From the NCBI GenBank assembly GCA_036266075.1, contig DATANV010000016.1:52994-116993 (forward strand): a stretch of DNA of 64,000 nt, given 5' to 3'. Positions 7,915 through 16,496 of the stretch are shown one piece after another. Under the pieces are notes generated by a model. That model saw only the letters and a program-made list of their open reading frames with translations, was not told where the DNA came from and made no database searches. The DNA comes from VRUE01 sp036266075 (lineage in GTDB: Bacteria; Actinomycetota; Thermoleophilia; Solirubrobacterales; 70-9). Numbering within the stretch: position 1 is the first letter of the stretch; the number at the start of each line of letters is the position of its first letter. The position numbers were made by a program, and so were the translations under genes.

Positions 7915-10080
7915 CTATCGGCGACGAATCCGCAGTCTGACCACGACGGCAGAGCGGTCCCGGTTGCCGGCGGCGTCGATCGAGAAGACACGGAACACGT
8001 GCGTCCCCGGCGCCAGGCGGTGGCGGCGCGGCGAGCGGCAGGGCCGGTAGGGCGCGCGGTCGAGCTTGCAGCGGAAGCTGGCGTCGGCCTCATTCGCCGC
8101 GAAGGCAAAGGCGACGGTGCGGCGACGGCCGGCCGCGAAGAGGACGCGCGCCGGTCGGCGCAGCAGCTCGGTCACCGGCGGCGTCGTGTCGCGGCGCGGC
8201 GAGCCCTTGCCTTTAGGCGGTGGTACCGGCGGGCTCGGCCCCGACGGCGGCGGGCCCCCGCCAGGCGTTTCCGGCGATTCGGGGCCGGGCGGGGTGTCCG
8301 GCGGCCGGAAGCTATTTGGCGGGCGCTCATGGATCGCCTCGCAGTTGAGCGGGGCCGGATCCTCATATTCGCTCGTCGGGATGTCGATCTGGGCGGTGTC
8401 GAACCCAGCGCCGCAATCGATCGCCACGTCCGAGTCGCCCGAGTTGGCGAGGATCGAGTCGTCGCCACCGGCAGCCGCGTAGGAGTCGCTGCCGAAGCGG
8501 CCGAGCAGCTGGTTGGGCCCTTCGTCGCCAACCATGCTGTCGCCGAGGTTGGTCCCCTCGGTGTCCTCGATCGCATTCAGCGTCGTCGGCGGGTCGCCGC
8601 TGCAATCGGGTTGCCCGCCGCCGCCGAGCAGGCCGGCGATTCCGGCTGCCATGTCGATCGCGATCGGCGATTTGAAGTTCGCCCAGTTGGCGTTGTCGCG
8701 GTCCGCGCCGCCGTCGAGCGAGTCGCCCTCGCAGACCGAGTTGGAGATGAAGAGGTCCTCGCCGGCGCCGGCCGAGAGGCTGTCTTTCCCCTCGTTGTTG
8801 GGGACGGCGTCGTCGCCGTTGCCGGCGCTGACCGAATCGTCGCCGGGCCCGTCGACCAGCGCGTCTTCGGTGTCGCCGCCGTTCAGGACGTCGCCTCCGT
8901 CGCCGCCCAGCAGGATCGGCGAGGTCGTCGTCACGAGGCTGGCGGTGGTGAAGGAATCGTTGCCTCCGAGCCCCGCGAGGACGATCGAGTCGGGCGCTTC
9001 GCCGACGGCGCAGACGACTTCGCCGCTTGCGGGCGGGCTGCACCCACCCGCCGCGGAGGCGCTTGCGTCGAAGGTCCCGACCGAGCCGGGGAGGAGCTTG
9101 AACGTCACCTGGGACGTTTTGCTCGAGTAGGTGGCGGAAACCCTGTCGACGGCATTGCTGCCGGTGAGATAAAGGGCAGGTGGACCGCTGCCGGGCGACA
9201 TCGACCCGACGGCGATCGCCGTCGGGTCGCGCGGCGCGACCTTTTCTTCGCCGCCGCCGAACTCGCACGAGGAGGTGGTCGCGCCGGCGGTTTCGCAGTA
9301 GTCGCCCTCGCCGCCGCCGAAGACCAGGTCGCCGCCGCCTTTGCCGCGGATCACGTCGGCACCGCCGCCGCCGTAGACGACCTCGGCCTTCGAGGTGCCG
9401 ACGATGAAGTCGGAGAAGGGCGTGCCGACGACTTTCTCGAAGTCTTCGAAGGTCTCTTCTTCGGTCGACGGATCGGCGTCGGGAAAGGGCCTGTCGAACC
9501 CACCGCCATCCGGGGCGCTGCCGTCGTTGGCGAAGTTATCGGACAGTTCGATGAAGACGCCACGACCGTGGCCGCCTTCTTTGCCGTCGCTTGGAAAGCC
9601 TTCGTAGTCGAAGGCCGGCCCTTCGTTGGGGAACCCGGGGGTGACGCCGGTCGCGAAGCTGATCGTGTCGGTGCCGCCACCGGTGTCGCCGATGAAGTCG
9701 ATCGTCGCGTCGCCGCGGGCGAAGTCGTCGCCGCCTTCGCCGTCGAGCGAGTCGGCGCCGAAGCCGCCCGAGAGCCGGTCGTTGCCGGAGCCACCGCGCA
9801 AATGGTCGTCGCCGACGCCGCCGAAGAGGCGATCGCCGCCTTCGCCGCCGAAGAGGGTGTCGTTGCCGCGCTGGCCGTAGATCGTGTCGTCGCCGCCTTC
9901 GCCGAAGACGGTGGTGATGCCCCGCGGGGCGCGGATCGTGTCGGGGCAGGGGGTGCCGACGATCGTTTCCCCGTTCGTCTGCGGGCCTTCGGCGCAGGTC
10001 GGCGCGGCCGTTGCAGGTGCGGTCAGGCCGGCCAGCAGCAGCAGGACGAGCGCCCCTGCCAGGGCATATCGAGGTCCCAT
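7915..10080 (-). CDS. Secreted RTX-type calcium-binding repeat protein with C-terminal Ig-like domain
   Basis: About 721-aa exported protein. The signal peptide is ALAGALVLLLLAGLTAPATA at the N-terminus. Next comes a run of nonapeptide-like GGxGxDxx repeats (for example GGEGGDRLFGGVGDDHLRG), which form calcium-binding beta-rolls, then acidic repeats in several blocks. A proline-rich linker (residues about 600-640) precedes a C-terminal domain with FRCKLDRAPYRPC and GTHVFRVFSIDAAGN, the pattern of Ig/fibronectin-like domains in actinobacterial surface proteins. No catalytic motif, type I secretion partner or LPXTG anchor was seen. It ends 24 nt from the convergent dut gene. The ATG at 10080 was chosen; one at 10098 is also in frame. 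Confidence 0.8.
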   Translation of the reverse strand: MGPRYALAGALVLLLLAGLTAPATAAPTCAEGPQTNGETIVGTPCPDTIRAPRGITTVFGEGGDDTIYGQRGNDTLFGGEGGDRLFGGVGDDHLRGGSGNDRLSGGFGADSLDGEGGDDFARGDATIDFIGDTGGGTDTISFATGVTPGFPNEGPAFDYEGFPSDGKEGGHGRGVFIELSDNFANDGSAPDGGGFDRPFPDADPSTEEETFEDFEKVVGTPFSDFIVGTSKAEVVYGGGGADVIRGKGGGDLVFGGGEGDYCETAGATTSSCEFGGGEEKVAPRDPTAIAVGSMSPGSGPPALYLTGSNAVDRVSATYSSKTSQVTFKLLPGSVGTFDASASAAGGCSPPASGEVVCAVGEAPDSIVLAGLGGNDSFTTASLVTTTSPILLGGDGGDVLNGGDTEDALVDGPGDDSVSAGNGDDAVPNNEGKDSLSAGAGEDLFISNSVCEGDSLDGGADRDNANWANFKSPIAIDMAAGIAGLLGGGGQPDCSGDPPTTLNAIEDTEGTNLGDSMVGDEGPNQLLGRFGSDSYAAAGGDDSILANSGDSDVAIDCGAGFDTAQIDIPTSEYEDPAPLNCEAIHERPPNSFRPPDTPPGPESPETPGGGPPPSGPSPPVPPPKGKGSPRRDTTPPVTELLRRPARVLFAAGRRRTVAFAFAANEADASFRCKLDRAPYRPCRSPRRHRLAPGTHVFRVFSIDAAGNRDRSAVVVRLRIRRR

Positions 10081-10114
10081 GCGGGGACGACTACCCATCT
10101 CGCGCGATCGCCAT

Positions 10115-10852
10115 TCAGCCGTGTCGGGCGACATCGCGGGCGCAAGCTTCGGCGGCCAGCTCGAGATCGTCGTCGAGCGGCGCCAGGTCCGGCGCCGAGC
10201 CGTAGCGCCGCCGCAGCGCGAGGGTCAGCAGGCGATCGGCCAGCCAGGCGTTCTTCGGCAGCAGTGGGCCGTGCAGGTAGGTGCCGATCAGGTTGTCGCG
10301 CAGTACACCCTCCAGGCCGTCCTTGCCGTTGTTGCCGTGACCGGCGATCACCCTGCCTAGCGGCGTGGCCGTGGAGCCAAGGTAGGTACGGCCGCCGTGG
10401 TTCTCGAAGCCCGCCAGCGTGCGGGGCCCGTCGCCCAGATCGATCTCTATCGCGACGTTGCCGATCAGCCGCGGCCCCGGCTCGCGCACGGTCTCCAGGT
10501 CGGCCAGGCCGAGGCCGGGCAGGCGCTCCTCGCCGAGCTGGTAGCTGTGGCCGAGCAGCTGGTAGCCGCCGCAGACCGCCAGCATCGCGGCGCCGTCGGC
10601 GATGGCGACGGCGAGCGCCTCGCGCTTGCTCGCGACCATGTCGGCGGCGACCGCCCGCTGGTCGCGGTCCTGACCGCCGCCCAGGTAGAGAAGGTCGTGG
10701 GCGGCGGGGTCGAAGCCCTCCCCGGGGCCGGCGGCGGCGTAGGCAAAGCCGATGCCGCGCCACTCGCAACGGCGCTGCAGGAAGAGGATGTTGCCCCGGT
10801 CGGCGTAGATGTTCATCTGCTCCGGGTAGAGGGCCAAGAGGCGCAGCTCCAT
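10115..10852 (-). CDS. gatD: GatD-like glutamine amidotransferase for lipid II amidation
   Basis: 245-aa class I glutamine amidotransferase of the CobB/CobQ type. With MurT, GatD amidates the alpha-carboxyl of D-Glu in lipid II; GatD releases the ammonia from glutamine. Seen: the N-terminal LLALYPEQMNIYADRGN, the nucleophile Cys in LAVCGGYQLLGHSY near residue 95, and the catalytic His in IGTYLHGPLLPKN near 195. The ATG at 10852 overlaps the preceding methyltransferase stop by 1 nt (TGATG), and murT lies just upstream of that gene, so the assignment rests on both motif and context. Confidence 0.9.
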   Translation of the reverse strand: MELRLLALYPEQMNIYADRGNILFLQRRCEWRGIGFAYAAAGPGEGFDPAAHDLLYLGGGQDRDQRAVAADMVASKREALAVAIADGAAMLAVCGGYQLLGHSYQLGEERLPGLGLADLETVREPGPRLIGNVAIEIDLGDGPRTLAGFENHGGRTYLGSTATPLGRVIAGHGNNGKDGLEGVLRDNLIGTYLHGPLLPKNAWLADRLLTLALRRRYGSAPDLAPLDDDLELAAEACARDVARHG

Positions 10853-11562
10853 CAGGGCGTCTCCCCCTTCAGCAGGACGACGGTTGAGCCGACGTGCGCC
10901 TCGGTCGCCTGGATTGCGCGCCTGCCGGCGGCGGTCAGCCCGGCCTCGTCTGCCTCCGCCTCCAGTCCCTCCGCCTCGAGCGATTGCAGGACGACGTCGT
11001 CGACCTCCTCGCACAGCTCGCCGTCGGGAGAGACCGTCTGTCGCAGCCGGCGCACACGGATCGCGCCGTTCTCGGCGAGCGTCTCGATCGGCAGGCTCGA
11101 GTAGACCCAGCCGTCGACCTCGCGAGTGTCCGGCAGGGGAGGGGGGGCGTCGACGGCGGCGGGCATCGACTCGACGATCGCAAACGCGGCCAGCCCGCCC
11201 GGGACGAGGTGGTGGCGGACGCACCGCAGGCACTCGATCCGCTCCTGCGGCCCGGCGAACAGCTGCACCAGCTGCATCGGGGCGAGGATCAGGCCGAACT
11301 CGGCGTCGAGCCGAAAGCTGCGCGCATCGGCGAGCGCCGCCGGTATCCCCAGGGTGGCGATGAAGCTCGGGTTCAGGTCGAGCCCGACGACTTCGTGCCC
11401 GCGTCGCGCCAGATGCGAAGCGACCCGCCCGGTGCCGCAGCCGAGGTCGAGGATCGGCCCGACGGCTTCGTCGGCCAGCTCTGCCCAGAGCGGCAGGTCG
11501 GCGGCGTAGCCGCCGCACTCGGCCTCGTGCCAGACGACCGACGCATCGCGGCTGTCGCTCAC
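10852..11562 (-). CDS. SAM-dependent methyltransferase between murT and gatD
   Basis: 236-aa class I methyltransferase. The SAM-binding motif I is ILDLGCGTGRVASHLARRG near residues 37-55, followed by VVGLDLNPSFI (acidic loop, motif II) and the post-motif VPGGLAAFAIV. GTG start at 11562 overlaps the murT stop by 4 nt and its own stop overlaps the gatD start by 1 nt, so it is translationally coupled on both sides. The usual murT-gatD pair is adjacent; here this gene is inserted between them. Its substrate is unknown, but the context suggests a cell-wall precursor or lipid. Confidence 0.85.
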   Translation of the reverse strand: MSDSRDASVVWHEAECGGYAADLPLWAELADEAVGPILDLGCGTGRVASHLARRGHEVVGLDLNPSFIATLGIPAALADARSFRLDAEFGLILAPMQLVQLFAGPQERIECLRCVRHHLVPGGLAAFAIVESMPAAVDAPPPLPDTREVDGWVYSSLPIETLAENGAIRVRRLRQTVSPDGELCEEVDDVVLQSLEAEGLEAEADEAGLTAAGRRAIQATEAHVGSTVVLLKGETP

Positions 11563-12950
11563 CGCCAGAACTCCTGCGTAAGGCCGCGCGAGGAAAGCAC
11601 CCGGTGCAGCTCGAGCAGTGCCGTGTAGGTGGGCAGGGCGAAGAGCCGCTCCGGCGCCTCTGCCAGGGCCGCGTCCAGCGAGCGCTCGATCTGTGGCTCG
11701 ACCGCGATCGACTCGGCCGGCCAGCCAGCGTACTTCAGGCGCAGCGCCATCTCCGGCGCCCGGGTGCCGGCGCAGGTGACCCGCCGCACCGCCCCGGCCA
11801 GCAGCTCGAAGTCGGCGTCCCAGATCCAGGAGACGTCGCGCCCGTCGGCGATCCGGTCGTTGAGGGCGACCAAGAGGTCGAGCTCCCCGCCGGCTGCCTC
11901 CAGCTGCAGCGTGCGGAGCACCTCGTTGGCGCCGGCCGGGTTCTTGATCAGCAGGATCGAGAGCGACCTGCCGGCGGCCTCGATCGTCTCGACCCGGCCG
12001 AAGGCGCCGCGCATGCTCGCCAGGGCGGGGCCGATGCGCTCCGGGCCGATGCCGAGCTGCAGAGCGGCGGCGATCGCCGCCAGCGCGTTGTAGACGTTGT
12101 AGAGGCCGGGCAGCGGCAGCTCCAGCCGCAGCTCGCCGCCGGGGGTCCGCACATCCAGCGCCGAGCCGCGCATGCCGCGCAGCTCGACCCGGGTGGCGGC
12201 GACCTCGGGGGAGGGCCGCGTGGCACCGCAGCTGGGGCACGAGTAGTGGCCGAGGTGACCGACGAAGGCCCGCTCGTAGGCATAGGGGTGGCCGCAGCGG
12301 CGGCAGTGCTTGGCGTCGAAGGCGTGCTGCAGCTCGGGCAGCGCCTGCGCGCGGTCCTCGACGCCGAAGTAGACGACGCCCTCGCGCGCCCGGCCCTCGC
12401 CGTCGCGTCCCAGGTCGGCGACGAGCGGGTCGTCGGCGTTGAGGACGAAACGGCTGCGGCCGCTGCGCTCGGCGACGGTTCGCGACCACTCGTCGGCCAG
12501 GGCCTCGGTCTCGCCATAGCGGTCGAGCTGGTCGCGGAAGAGGTTGCCGAGGACGATCAGCGAGGGGTCGAGCTGAGCCGCAACCTGCGGCAACCAGGCC
12601 TCGTCGACCTCGAAGAGCCCCTCTTCACCGCGCTGCTCGAGCAGCGCCGTGGCGATCCCCCAGGTCATGTTCGAGCCGGCCCGGTTGTGCACCGGCCGGC
12701 GCCCATCCGCGGCCAGCAACGCTGCCAGCATCCCGGCCGTGGTCGTCTTGCCGTTGGTCGCGCTTACCAGGGCGATGCCGCGGTCGAGGGTCGCCCCGAG
12801 GCGGGCGATCGCCTGCGGCTCGAGGCGCAGCAGAAGCCTGCCCGGCAAGGTCGTTCCACCACCTCGCCCGCTGGCCCGGCTGGCCGCGCCGACGGCCCGG
12901 GCGGCGAGCCGCTTCGCCCCGAACAGGGCGCCGTTGCCGCTGCCGCTCAC
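11559..12950 (-). CDS. murT: MurT-like lipid II isoglutaminyl synthase, Mur ligase subunit
   Basis: 463-aa Mur ligase-like protein. MurT activates D-Glu of lipid II with ATP and receives ammonia from GatD. Seen: the P-loop LVSATNGKTTTAGML near residue 65, the zinc-ribbon insertion CRRCGHPYAYE...CPSCGATR (residues about 220-250) that marks MurT among Mur ligases, LYNVYNALAAIAA near 290, and the C-terminal domain (DUF1727 type) with KNPAGANEVLRTL. GTG start at 12950 overlaps the dagK-like stop by 4 nt. It is part of a tightly coupled four-gene operon ending in gatD. Confidence 0.93.
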   Translation of the reverse strand: MSGSGNGALFGAKRLAARAVGAASRASGRGGGTTLPGRLLLRLEPQAIARLGATLDRGIALVSATNGKTTTAGMLAALLAADGRRPVHNRAGSNMTWGIATALLEQRGEEGLFEVDEAWLPQVAAQLDPSLIVLGNLFRDQLDRYGETEALADEWSRTVAERSGRSRFVLNADDPLVADLGRDGEGRAREGVVYFGVEDRAQALPELQHAFDAKHCRRCGHPYAYERAFVGHLGHYSCPSCGATRPSPEVAATRVELRGMRGSALDVRTPGGELRLELPLPGLYNVYNALAAIAAALQLGIGPERIGPALASMRGAFGRVETIEAAGRSLSILLIKNPAGANEVLRTLQLEAAGGELDLLVALNDRIADGRDVSWIWDADFELLAGAVRRVTCAGTRAPEMALRLKYAGWPAESIAVEPQIERSLDAALAEAPERLFALPTYTALLELHRVLSSRGLTQEFWR

Positions 12951-13843
12951 CCTCCGTCTCGCGCCGGGACGATCACGCTCAGCGCCCGCGGCAGGACACG
13001 CAGCGAAACCGGTACCTCGGTCAGGTGCTCGCCGTCGGCGTAGACCGGGAACGGCCTGCTGGCGCTCAGCTCGAGGCGCGAGGTGCGGAAGACGCGGACC
13101 TCGTCCTCCTCGACGTGGGTGCCCTTGAACACCTTCGGCAGGTTAGCCAGGAAGCGCAGCCTGCCCACCTCGCCGACGGTCACCACGTCGAACTCGCCGT
13201 CGTCGAGCTCGGCGTCGGGGGCGATGAGCATGCCGCCGCCGAAGGCCCGGCTGTTGGCGACCGAGACCGAGTAGCCGCTGATCCGCCGGCGTTCCTCGTC
13301 GACCCGGATCGTGAAGCGGGCCGGCTTCCAGCCGATCAGCGTGCGGATGCCCGCGTAGGCGTAGACGAGGTTGCCGCGCAGCCAGGTGGTTTCGTTGGCA
13401 CGCCGGCTGCCTTCGGAGTCGAAGCCGATGCTGGCGATGCCGAGGAAGCGCTTGCCGTTGGCCTCGCCGACGTCGATCCGTCGCGTCTGCCCGGCGGCCA
13501 GCACCGCGGCCGCCGCCTCGGGCTCCTCGGGGATGCCGAGCACCCGGGCGAGGTCGTTGCCGCGCCCGCCGGGGACGATGCCGAGCGGAACGTCCGAGCC
13601 GGCCAGGGCCCCGCCGACGGCGCCGATCAGGCCGTCGCCGCTCAGCACCACCGGAACCTCGCCCGCCTCGGCTGCCCGCAGGGCGCGCTCGACCCCGTCC
13701 TCGAGGCCGCGCGTACGTTCGACCCGGAAGGCGACTCGGCGGGCATCCAACGCGTGCTCGACCCTGGGCAGCAGCTTCAGCGTCCGCCCGTGAGCGGAGT
13801 GGGGGTTGACGATCAACGCCAGCGGCGTGCTGTCCGAGTCCAT
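12947..13843 (-). CDS. Diacylglycerol/sphingosine kinase-like lipid kinase
   Basis: About 298-aa protein of the DagK/YegS lipid kinase family, which phosphorylates diacylglycerol or related lipids. Seen: ALIVNPHSAHG at the N-terminus, VVLSGDGLIGAVGGAL (the usual GGDGT variant) near 70, VPGGRGNDLARVLG near 95, and the C-terminal YADGEHLTEVPV. The first gene of the dagK-murT-methyltransferase-gatD operon, overlapping murT by 4 nt. The ATG at 13843 is used; a GTG 9 nt upstream is equally possible. An inverted repeat lies just upstream. Confidence 0.85.
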   Translation of the reverse strand: MDSDSTPLALIVNPHSAHGRTLKLLPRVEHALDARRVAFRVERTRGLEDGVERALRAAEAGEVPVVLSGDGLIGAVGGALAGSDVPLGIVPGGRGNDLARVLGIPEEPEAAAAVLAAGQTRRIDVGEANGKRFLGIASIGFDSEGSRRANETTWLRGNLVYAYAGIRTLIGWKPARFTIRVDEERRRISGYSVSVANSRAFGGGMLIAPDAELDDGEFDVVTVGEVGRLRFLANLPKVFKGTHVEEDEVRVFRTSRLELSASRPFPVYADGEHLTEVPVSLRVLPRALSVIVPARDGG

Positions 13844-13865
13844 TGGCGCCACAGCCTAGAGCGAG

Positions 13866-13912
13866 GTGACTTCGCCTTTCCTCGCGCTATTCGCGAACAA
13901 AGGCGAAGTCAC
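13866..13912. repeat. Dispersed hairpin repeat, copy 1
   Basis: Perfect 14-bp arms GTGACTTCGCCTTT (13866-13879) and AAAGGCGAAGTCAC (13899-13912). The 20 nt CGCGAACAAAGGCGAAGTCA at 13892-13911 recur exactly at 49895-49914 in a longer palindrome. It lies between the dagK-like gene and a methyltransferase, whose 3' end it overlaps. Confidence 0.7.
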
Positions 13913-14373
13913 GAGCGACGGAGGGCTAGAGCGGCGAGCGTGAACGGCACACCGGCGGCCTCGCCTGTTTCGACCGGATCGAGATCCCGGCGAGCGAGCC
14001 GCCAGTCCAGCAGGCGCCAGCGGCCGAGCAGCAGCAGCTGCCCGGCGGGGGCCAGGATGCGCGCTATCTCGCCGGGGTAGAGCGGCCCGCCGGCCTGGAC
14101 GACGAGGTCGAAGAGGCCGTTGGGGAAGGGCAGCGAGCGCGGTGCGCCGGCCTTGAAGGCGACCCGCCCCTCGGGGTCGAGGCCGACCCGCGCGACAGCC
14201 GCACGAACCGCCGCCTCGGACTCCTCGACGCCGCGCACCCGAGCCCTCGGGAACTCGCGGGCGAGGAACAGCACCCGCTCGCCGTCTCCGCAGCCGATCT
14301 CTAGGATCCGCTCCGGAGGGTCGGGTAGGCGGAGCACGGCGGTCGCCAGCGCAGTCAGCGATCGGGACGGCAT
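13909..14373 (-). CDS. Small SAM-dependent methyltransferase
   Basis: 154-aa class I methyltransferase-like protein. The SAM-binding motif is ILEIGCGDGERVLFLAREF near residues 25-43, then VRGVEESEAAV and VAFKAGAPRSLPFPNGLFDLVV. It is short for the family and ends soon after the LLLLGRW strand, so the C-terminal substrate region is minimal. ATG at 14373 or GTG at 14382 may start it. It diverges from the cyclophilin gene 30 nt away. The substrate is unknown. Confidence 0.7.
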   Translation of the reverse strand: MPSRSLTALATAVLRLPDPPERILEIGCGDGERVLFLAREFPRARVRGVEESEAAVRAAVARVGLDPEGRVAFKAGAPRSLPFPNGLFDLVVQAGGPLYPGEIARILAPAGQLLLLGRWRLLDWRLARRDLDPVETGEAAGVPFTLAALALRRS

Positions 14374-14403
14374 CGTCGGCACATCATCTAGGCTGTCGCG
14401 CCG

Positions 14404-15084
14404 ATGGAGGCGACGGGCGACCGCAACAAGTGGATCGCACTCGGCGTCTTCGCGCTGATCGCGGTGGCGATCGTCATCGCGATCCTGATCTCGCGCGGCG
14501 GCGGTAGCGAGGACTCGAGCACGACGGCGAGTGCTACGGGTTGCAAGCAGGTGCCGGCGCCGAAGCCAAAGCGGATCAGCTACGGCGCTCCCAAGCAGGC
14601 GGTCAAGCCAGGCGAAAAGCTGACCGCGACGGTCGAGACCAGCTGCGGGACCTTCGAGATCGCGCTCGACAGCAAGCGCGCCCCCAAGACCGTCAACTCG
14701 TTCGTGTTCCTGGCTGAAAAGGGCTTTTACGATGGCCTTGCCTTCCACCGGGTGGCTCCGGAATTCGTCATCCAAGGGGGCGATCCACTCGGCAACGGCA
14801 CCGGCGGCCCTGGCTACAGCGTCGACGAGAAGCCGCCCGCCAACCTCTCCTACACCAAGGGCACCGTGGCGATGGCGAAGAGCTCTGCCGAGCCGCCCGG
14901 GCGCTCGGGGAGCCAGTTCTTCGTCGTCCTCGCCCCGGACGCGGGCCTGCCGCCCGAATACGCCCTGGCCGGCAGGGTCAGCCAGGGCATGGACGTTGTC
15001 AACCGGATCGGCAAGCTCGGCACCCCCGCCGAAAAACCGAAGCAGACCGTCCTGATCGAAAAGCTCTCCGTCGAGAGGGGCTAG
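14404..15084 (+). CDS. Membrane-anchored cyclophilin-type peptidyl-prolyl isomerase
   Basis: 226-aa protein with an N-terminal transmembrane anchor (WIALGVFALIAVAIVIAILI, residues about 10-29), a Gly/Ser linker and an extracytoplasmic cyclophilin domain. The domain shows TVNSFVFLAEKGFYDG, the active-site FHRVAPEFVIQGGDP and the SQFFVVLAPD strand. It probably assists folding of secreted proteins. Its stop codon overlaps the stop of the convergent alpha/beta hydrolase in CTAG. Confidence 0.92.
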   Translation: MEATGDRNKWIALGVFALIAVAIVIAILISRGGGSEDSSTTASATGCKQVPAPKPKRISYGAPKQAVKPGEKLTATVETSCGTFEIALDSKRAPKTVNSFVFLAEKGFYDGLAFHRVAPEFVIQGGDPLGNGTGGPGYSVDEKPPANLSYTKGTVAMAKSSAEPPGRSGSQFFVVLAPDAGLPPEYALAGRVSQGMDVVNRIGKLGTPAEKPKQTVLIEKLSVERG

Positions 15085-15953
15085 GGCGCGAAGAAGTCGC
15101 GGGCTCGCTCGGCGACCAGCTCCGGCATCTCGTCGGCGATGAAGTGGCCGCAGTTGGGGACCAGCTCGACGCTCATCTCGTCGGCGTGGCGCTCGTAGCC
15201 GTCGAGCAGCTCCGGTTTCAGCACGGCGTCCTCGATGCCGAAGAGGAGCCGGGTGGGGACGGTGAGGCGGTCTCTTTGGTAGCGGCCTCGGAGCACCGGC
15301 AGCAGCTCCCTTAGCTGGAAGACCCGGTACAGCTGTACCGCGGCTCTGGCTCGGTCCGGCTCCGCCAGGTTGTCGCTGAAGGCGCGCAGCGTCGCCTCAT
15401 CCCAGGCGTCTTTCCTCGTCGAGCCGGCGACCAGCACGCGGGGAACGAAGCGCCGCCGCCGATGCAGCTCGTAGCCGACGACCGGCGTCATGATCACCAG
15501 CTGGTAGGTGAAGCGCCAGGCGTGTGGCAGGGCCGCCCGGGCGCCGCTCACCCACGGGTGCAGGATATTGAGCGCCAGGTAGCGCTCGAAGCGCTGCGGC
15601 GCCCTCAGGCAGAGCAGGAAGCCGATCCAGCCGCCCCAGTCGTGGCCGACGAGCTTCACCCGCTCGATCCCCAGCTCGTCGAGCACGGCGAGCACGTCGT
15701 CGGCGAGGTTCTCCTTCTCGTAGCCGTCGGGTGGCGCGTCGGACCAGCCGAAGCCGCGCAGGTCGAGCGCCAGCACGCGGTGGCGGTCGGCCAGGGCCGG
15801 CATCAGGTGACGCCACTCGTACCAGTGCTGCGGCCAGCCGTGCAGACAAAGGACGACGTCCTCGCCGCCGCCGGCTTCGGCGACATGGAAATCGAGGCCG
15901 CGGGCGCGGACGCTGCGGTGGCCGATGCCATCGACATGCGGGGGCCCGCCCAT
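15081..15953 (-). CDS. Alpha/beta hydrolase, epoxide hydrolase-like
   Basis: 290-aa alpha/beta-hydrolase. Seen: the oxyanion motif LCLHGWPQHWYEWRHLMPAL near residue 35, the nucleophile elbow VGHDWGG (Asp nucleophile, as in epoxide hydrolases and haloalkane dehalogenases) near 105, and the catalytic His in VPNCGHFIADEMPE at the C-terminus. The Asp nucleophile favours an epoxide hydrolase or dehalogenase over an esterase; the substrate is not predictable. ATG at 15953 was chosen; it diverges from the peroxiredoxin gene 42 nt away. Confidence 0.85.
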   Translation of the reverse strand: MGGPPHVDGIGHRSVRARGLDFHVAEAGGGEDVVLCLHGWPQHWYEWRHLMPALADRHRVLALDLRGFGWSDAPPDGYEKENLADDVLAVLDELGIERVKLVGHDWGGWIGFLLCLRAPQRFERYLALNILHPWVSGARAALPHAWRFTYQLVIMTPVVGYELHRRRRFVPRVLVAGSTRKDAWDEATLRAFSDNLAEPDRARAAVQLYRVFQLRELLPVLRGRYQRDRLTVPTRLLFGIEDAVLKPELLDGYERHADEMSVELVPNCGHFIADEMPELVAERARDFFAP

Positions 15954-15995
15954 CCGCACAACCTACCGGCGCCGAGCTGCACTACCCTGGGCGCC

Positions 15996-16496
15996 ATGGC
16001 CAAGGTCAACGTGGGCGATGCGGCGCCGGACTTCGAGCTGTCGGGGACCGGCGGCAAGACCTACCGGCTTTCCGACTACCGCGGCCGCAATGTCGTGCTC
16101 GCCTTCTACCCCGGCGACGAAACGACCGTCTGCACCGCGCAATTCTGCTCTTACCGCGACAAGAGCGACCGCATCGACCAGCTCGACGCCGAGGTGTTGG
16201 GCATCTCGCCGCAGTCGGTCGACTCGCACGAGCACTGGGTGCAGGAGCAGAGCCTCAACGTGCCGCTGCTCGCCGACGAGGATCTTGCCGTCTCCAAGCG
16301 CTACGGCGTAACGGCCTGGCTTGGCCCTCTGGCGCGGTTTACCGAGCTGAAAGACGCACCTGGCGGCCGCTACATCATGCGGGCGATCTTCATCGTCGAC
16401 GGCGAGGGAATCGTGCGCTACCGGCACGTCTCGAGGACGGGCTCGACCTTCCAGACGGTCGACGACCTCGAGCGGGCCGTCGCCGCCCTGGCCTGA
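15996..16496 (+). CDS. bcp: Peroxiredoxin of the Bcp/PrxQ type
   Basis: 166-aa AhpC/TSA-fold peroxiredoxin, which reduces hydrogen peroxide and organic hydroperoxides. The peroxidatic Cys lies in DETTVCTAQFC, and a second Cys five residues later matches the resolving Cys of PrxQ-type enzymes. N-terminal DAAPDFELSG and the GISPQSVDSHEHW segment also fit. It overlaps the next hydrolase gene by 1 nt (TGATG), so the two are translationally coupled. Confidence 0.9.
   Translation: MAKVNVGDAAPDFELSGTGGKTYRLSDYRGRNVVLAFYPGDETTVCTAQFCSYRDKSDRIDQLDAEVLGISPQSVDSHEHWVQEQSLNVPLLADEDLAVSKRYGVTAWLGPLARFTELKDAPGGRYIMRAIFIVDGEGIVRYRHVSRTGSTFQTVDDLERAVAALA

Noticed and set aside
8500..10000. Short tandem repeats that could be mistaken for a CRISPR or satellite array
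   Set aside because: They are degenerate 27-nt units encoding GGxGxDxx calcium-binding repeats, with no regular spacers.
7579..10887. Very long open frame on the plus strand opposite the RTX and gatD genes
   Set aside because: Its Ala/Gly/Arg/Val composition is typical of an antisense frame in high-GC DNA. It runs across two well-supported genes and has no recognisable domain.
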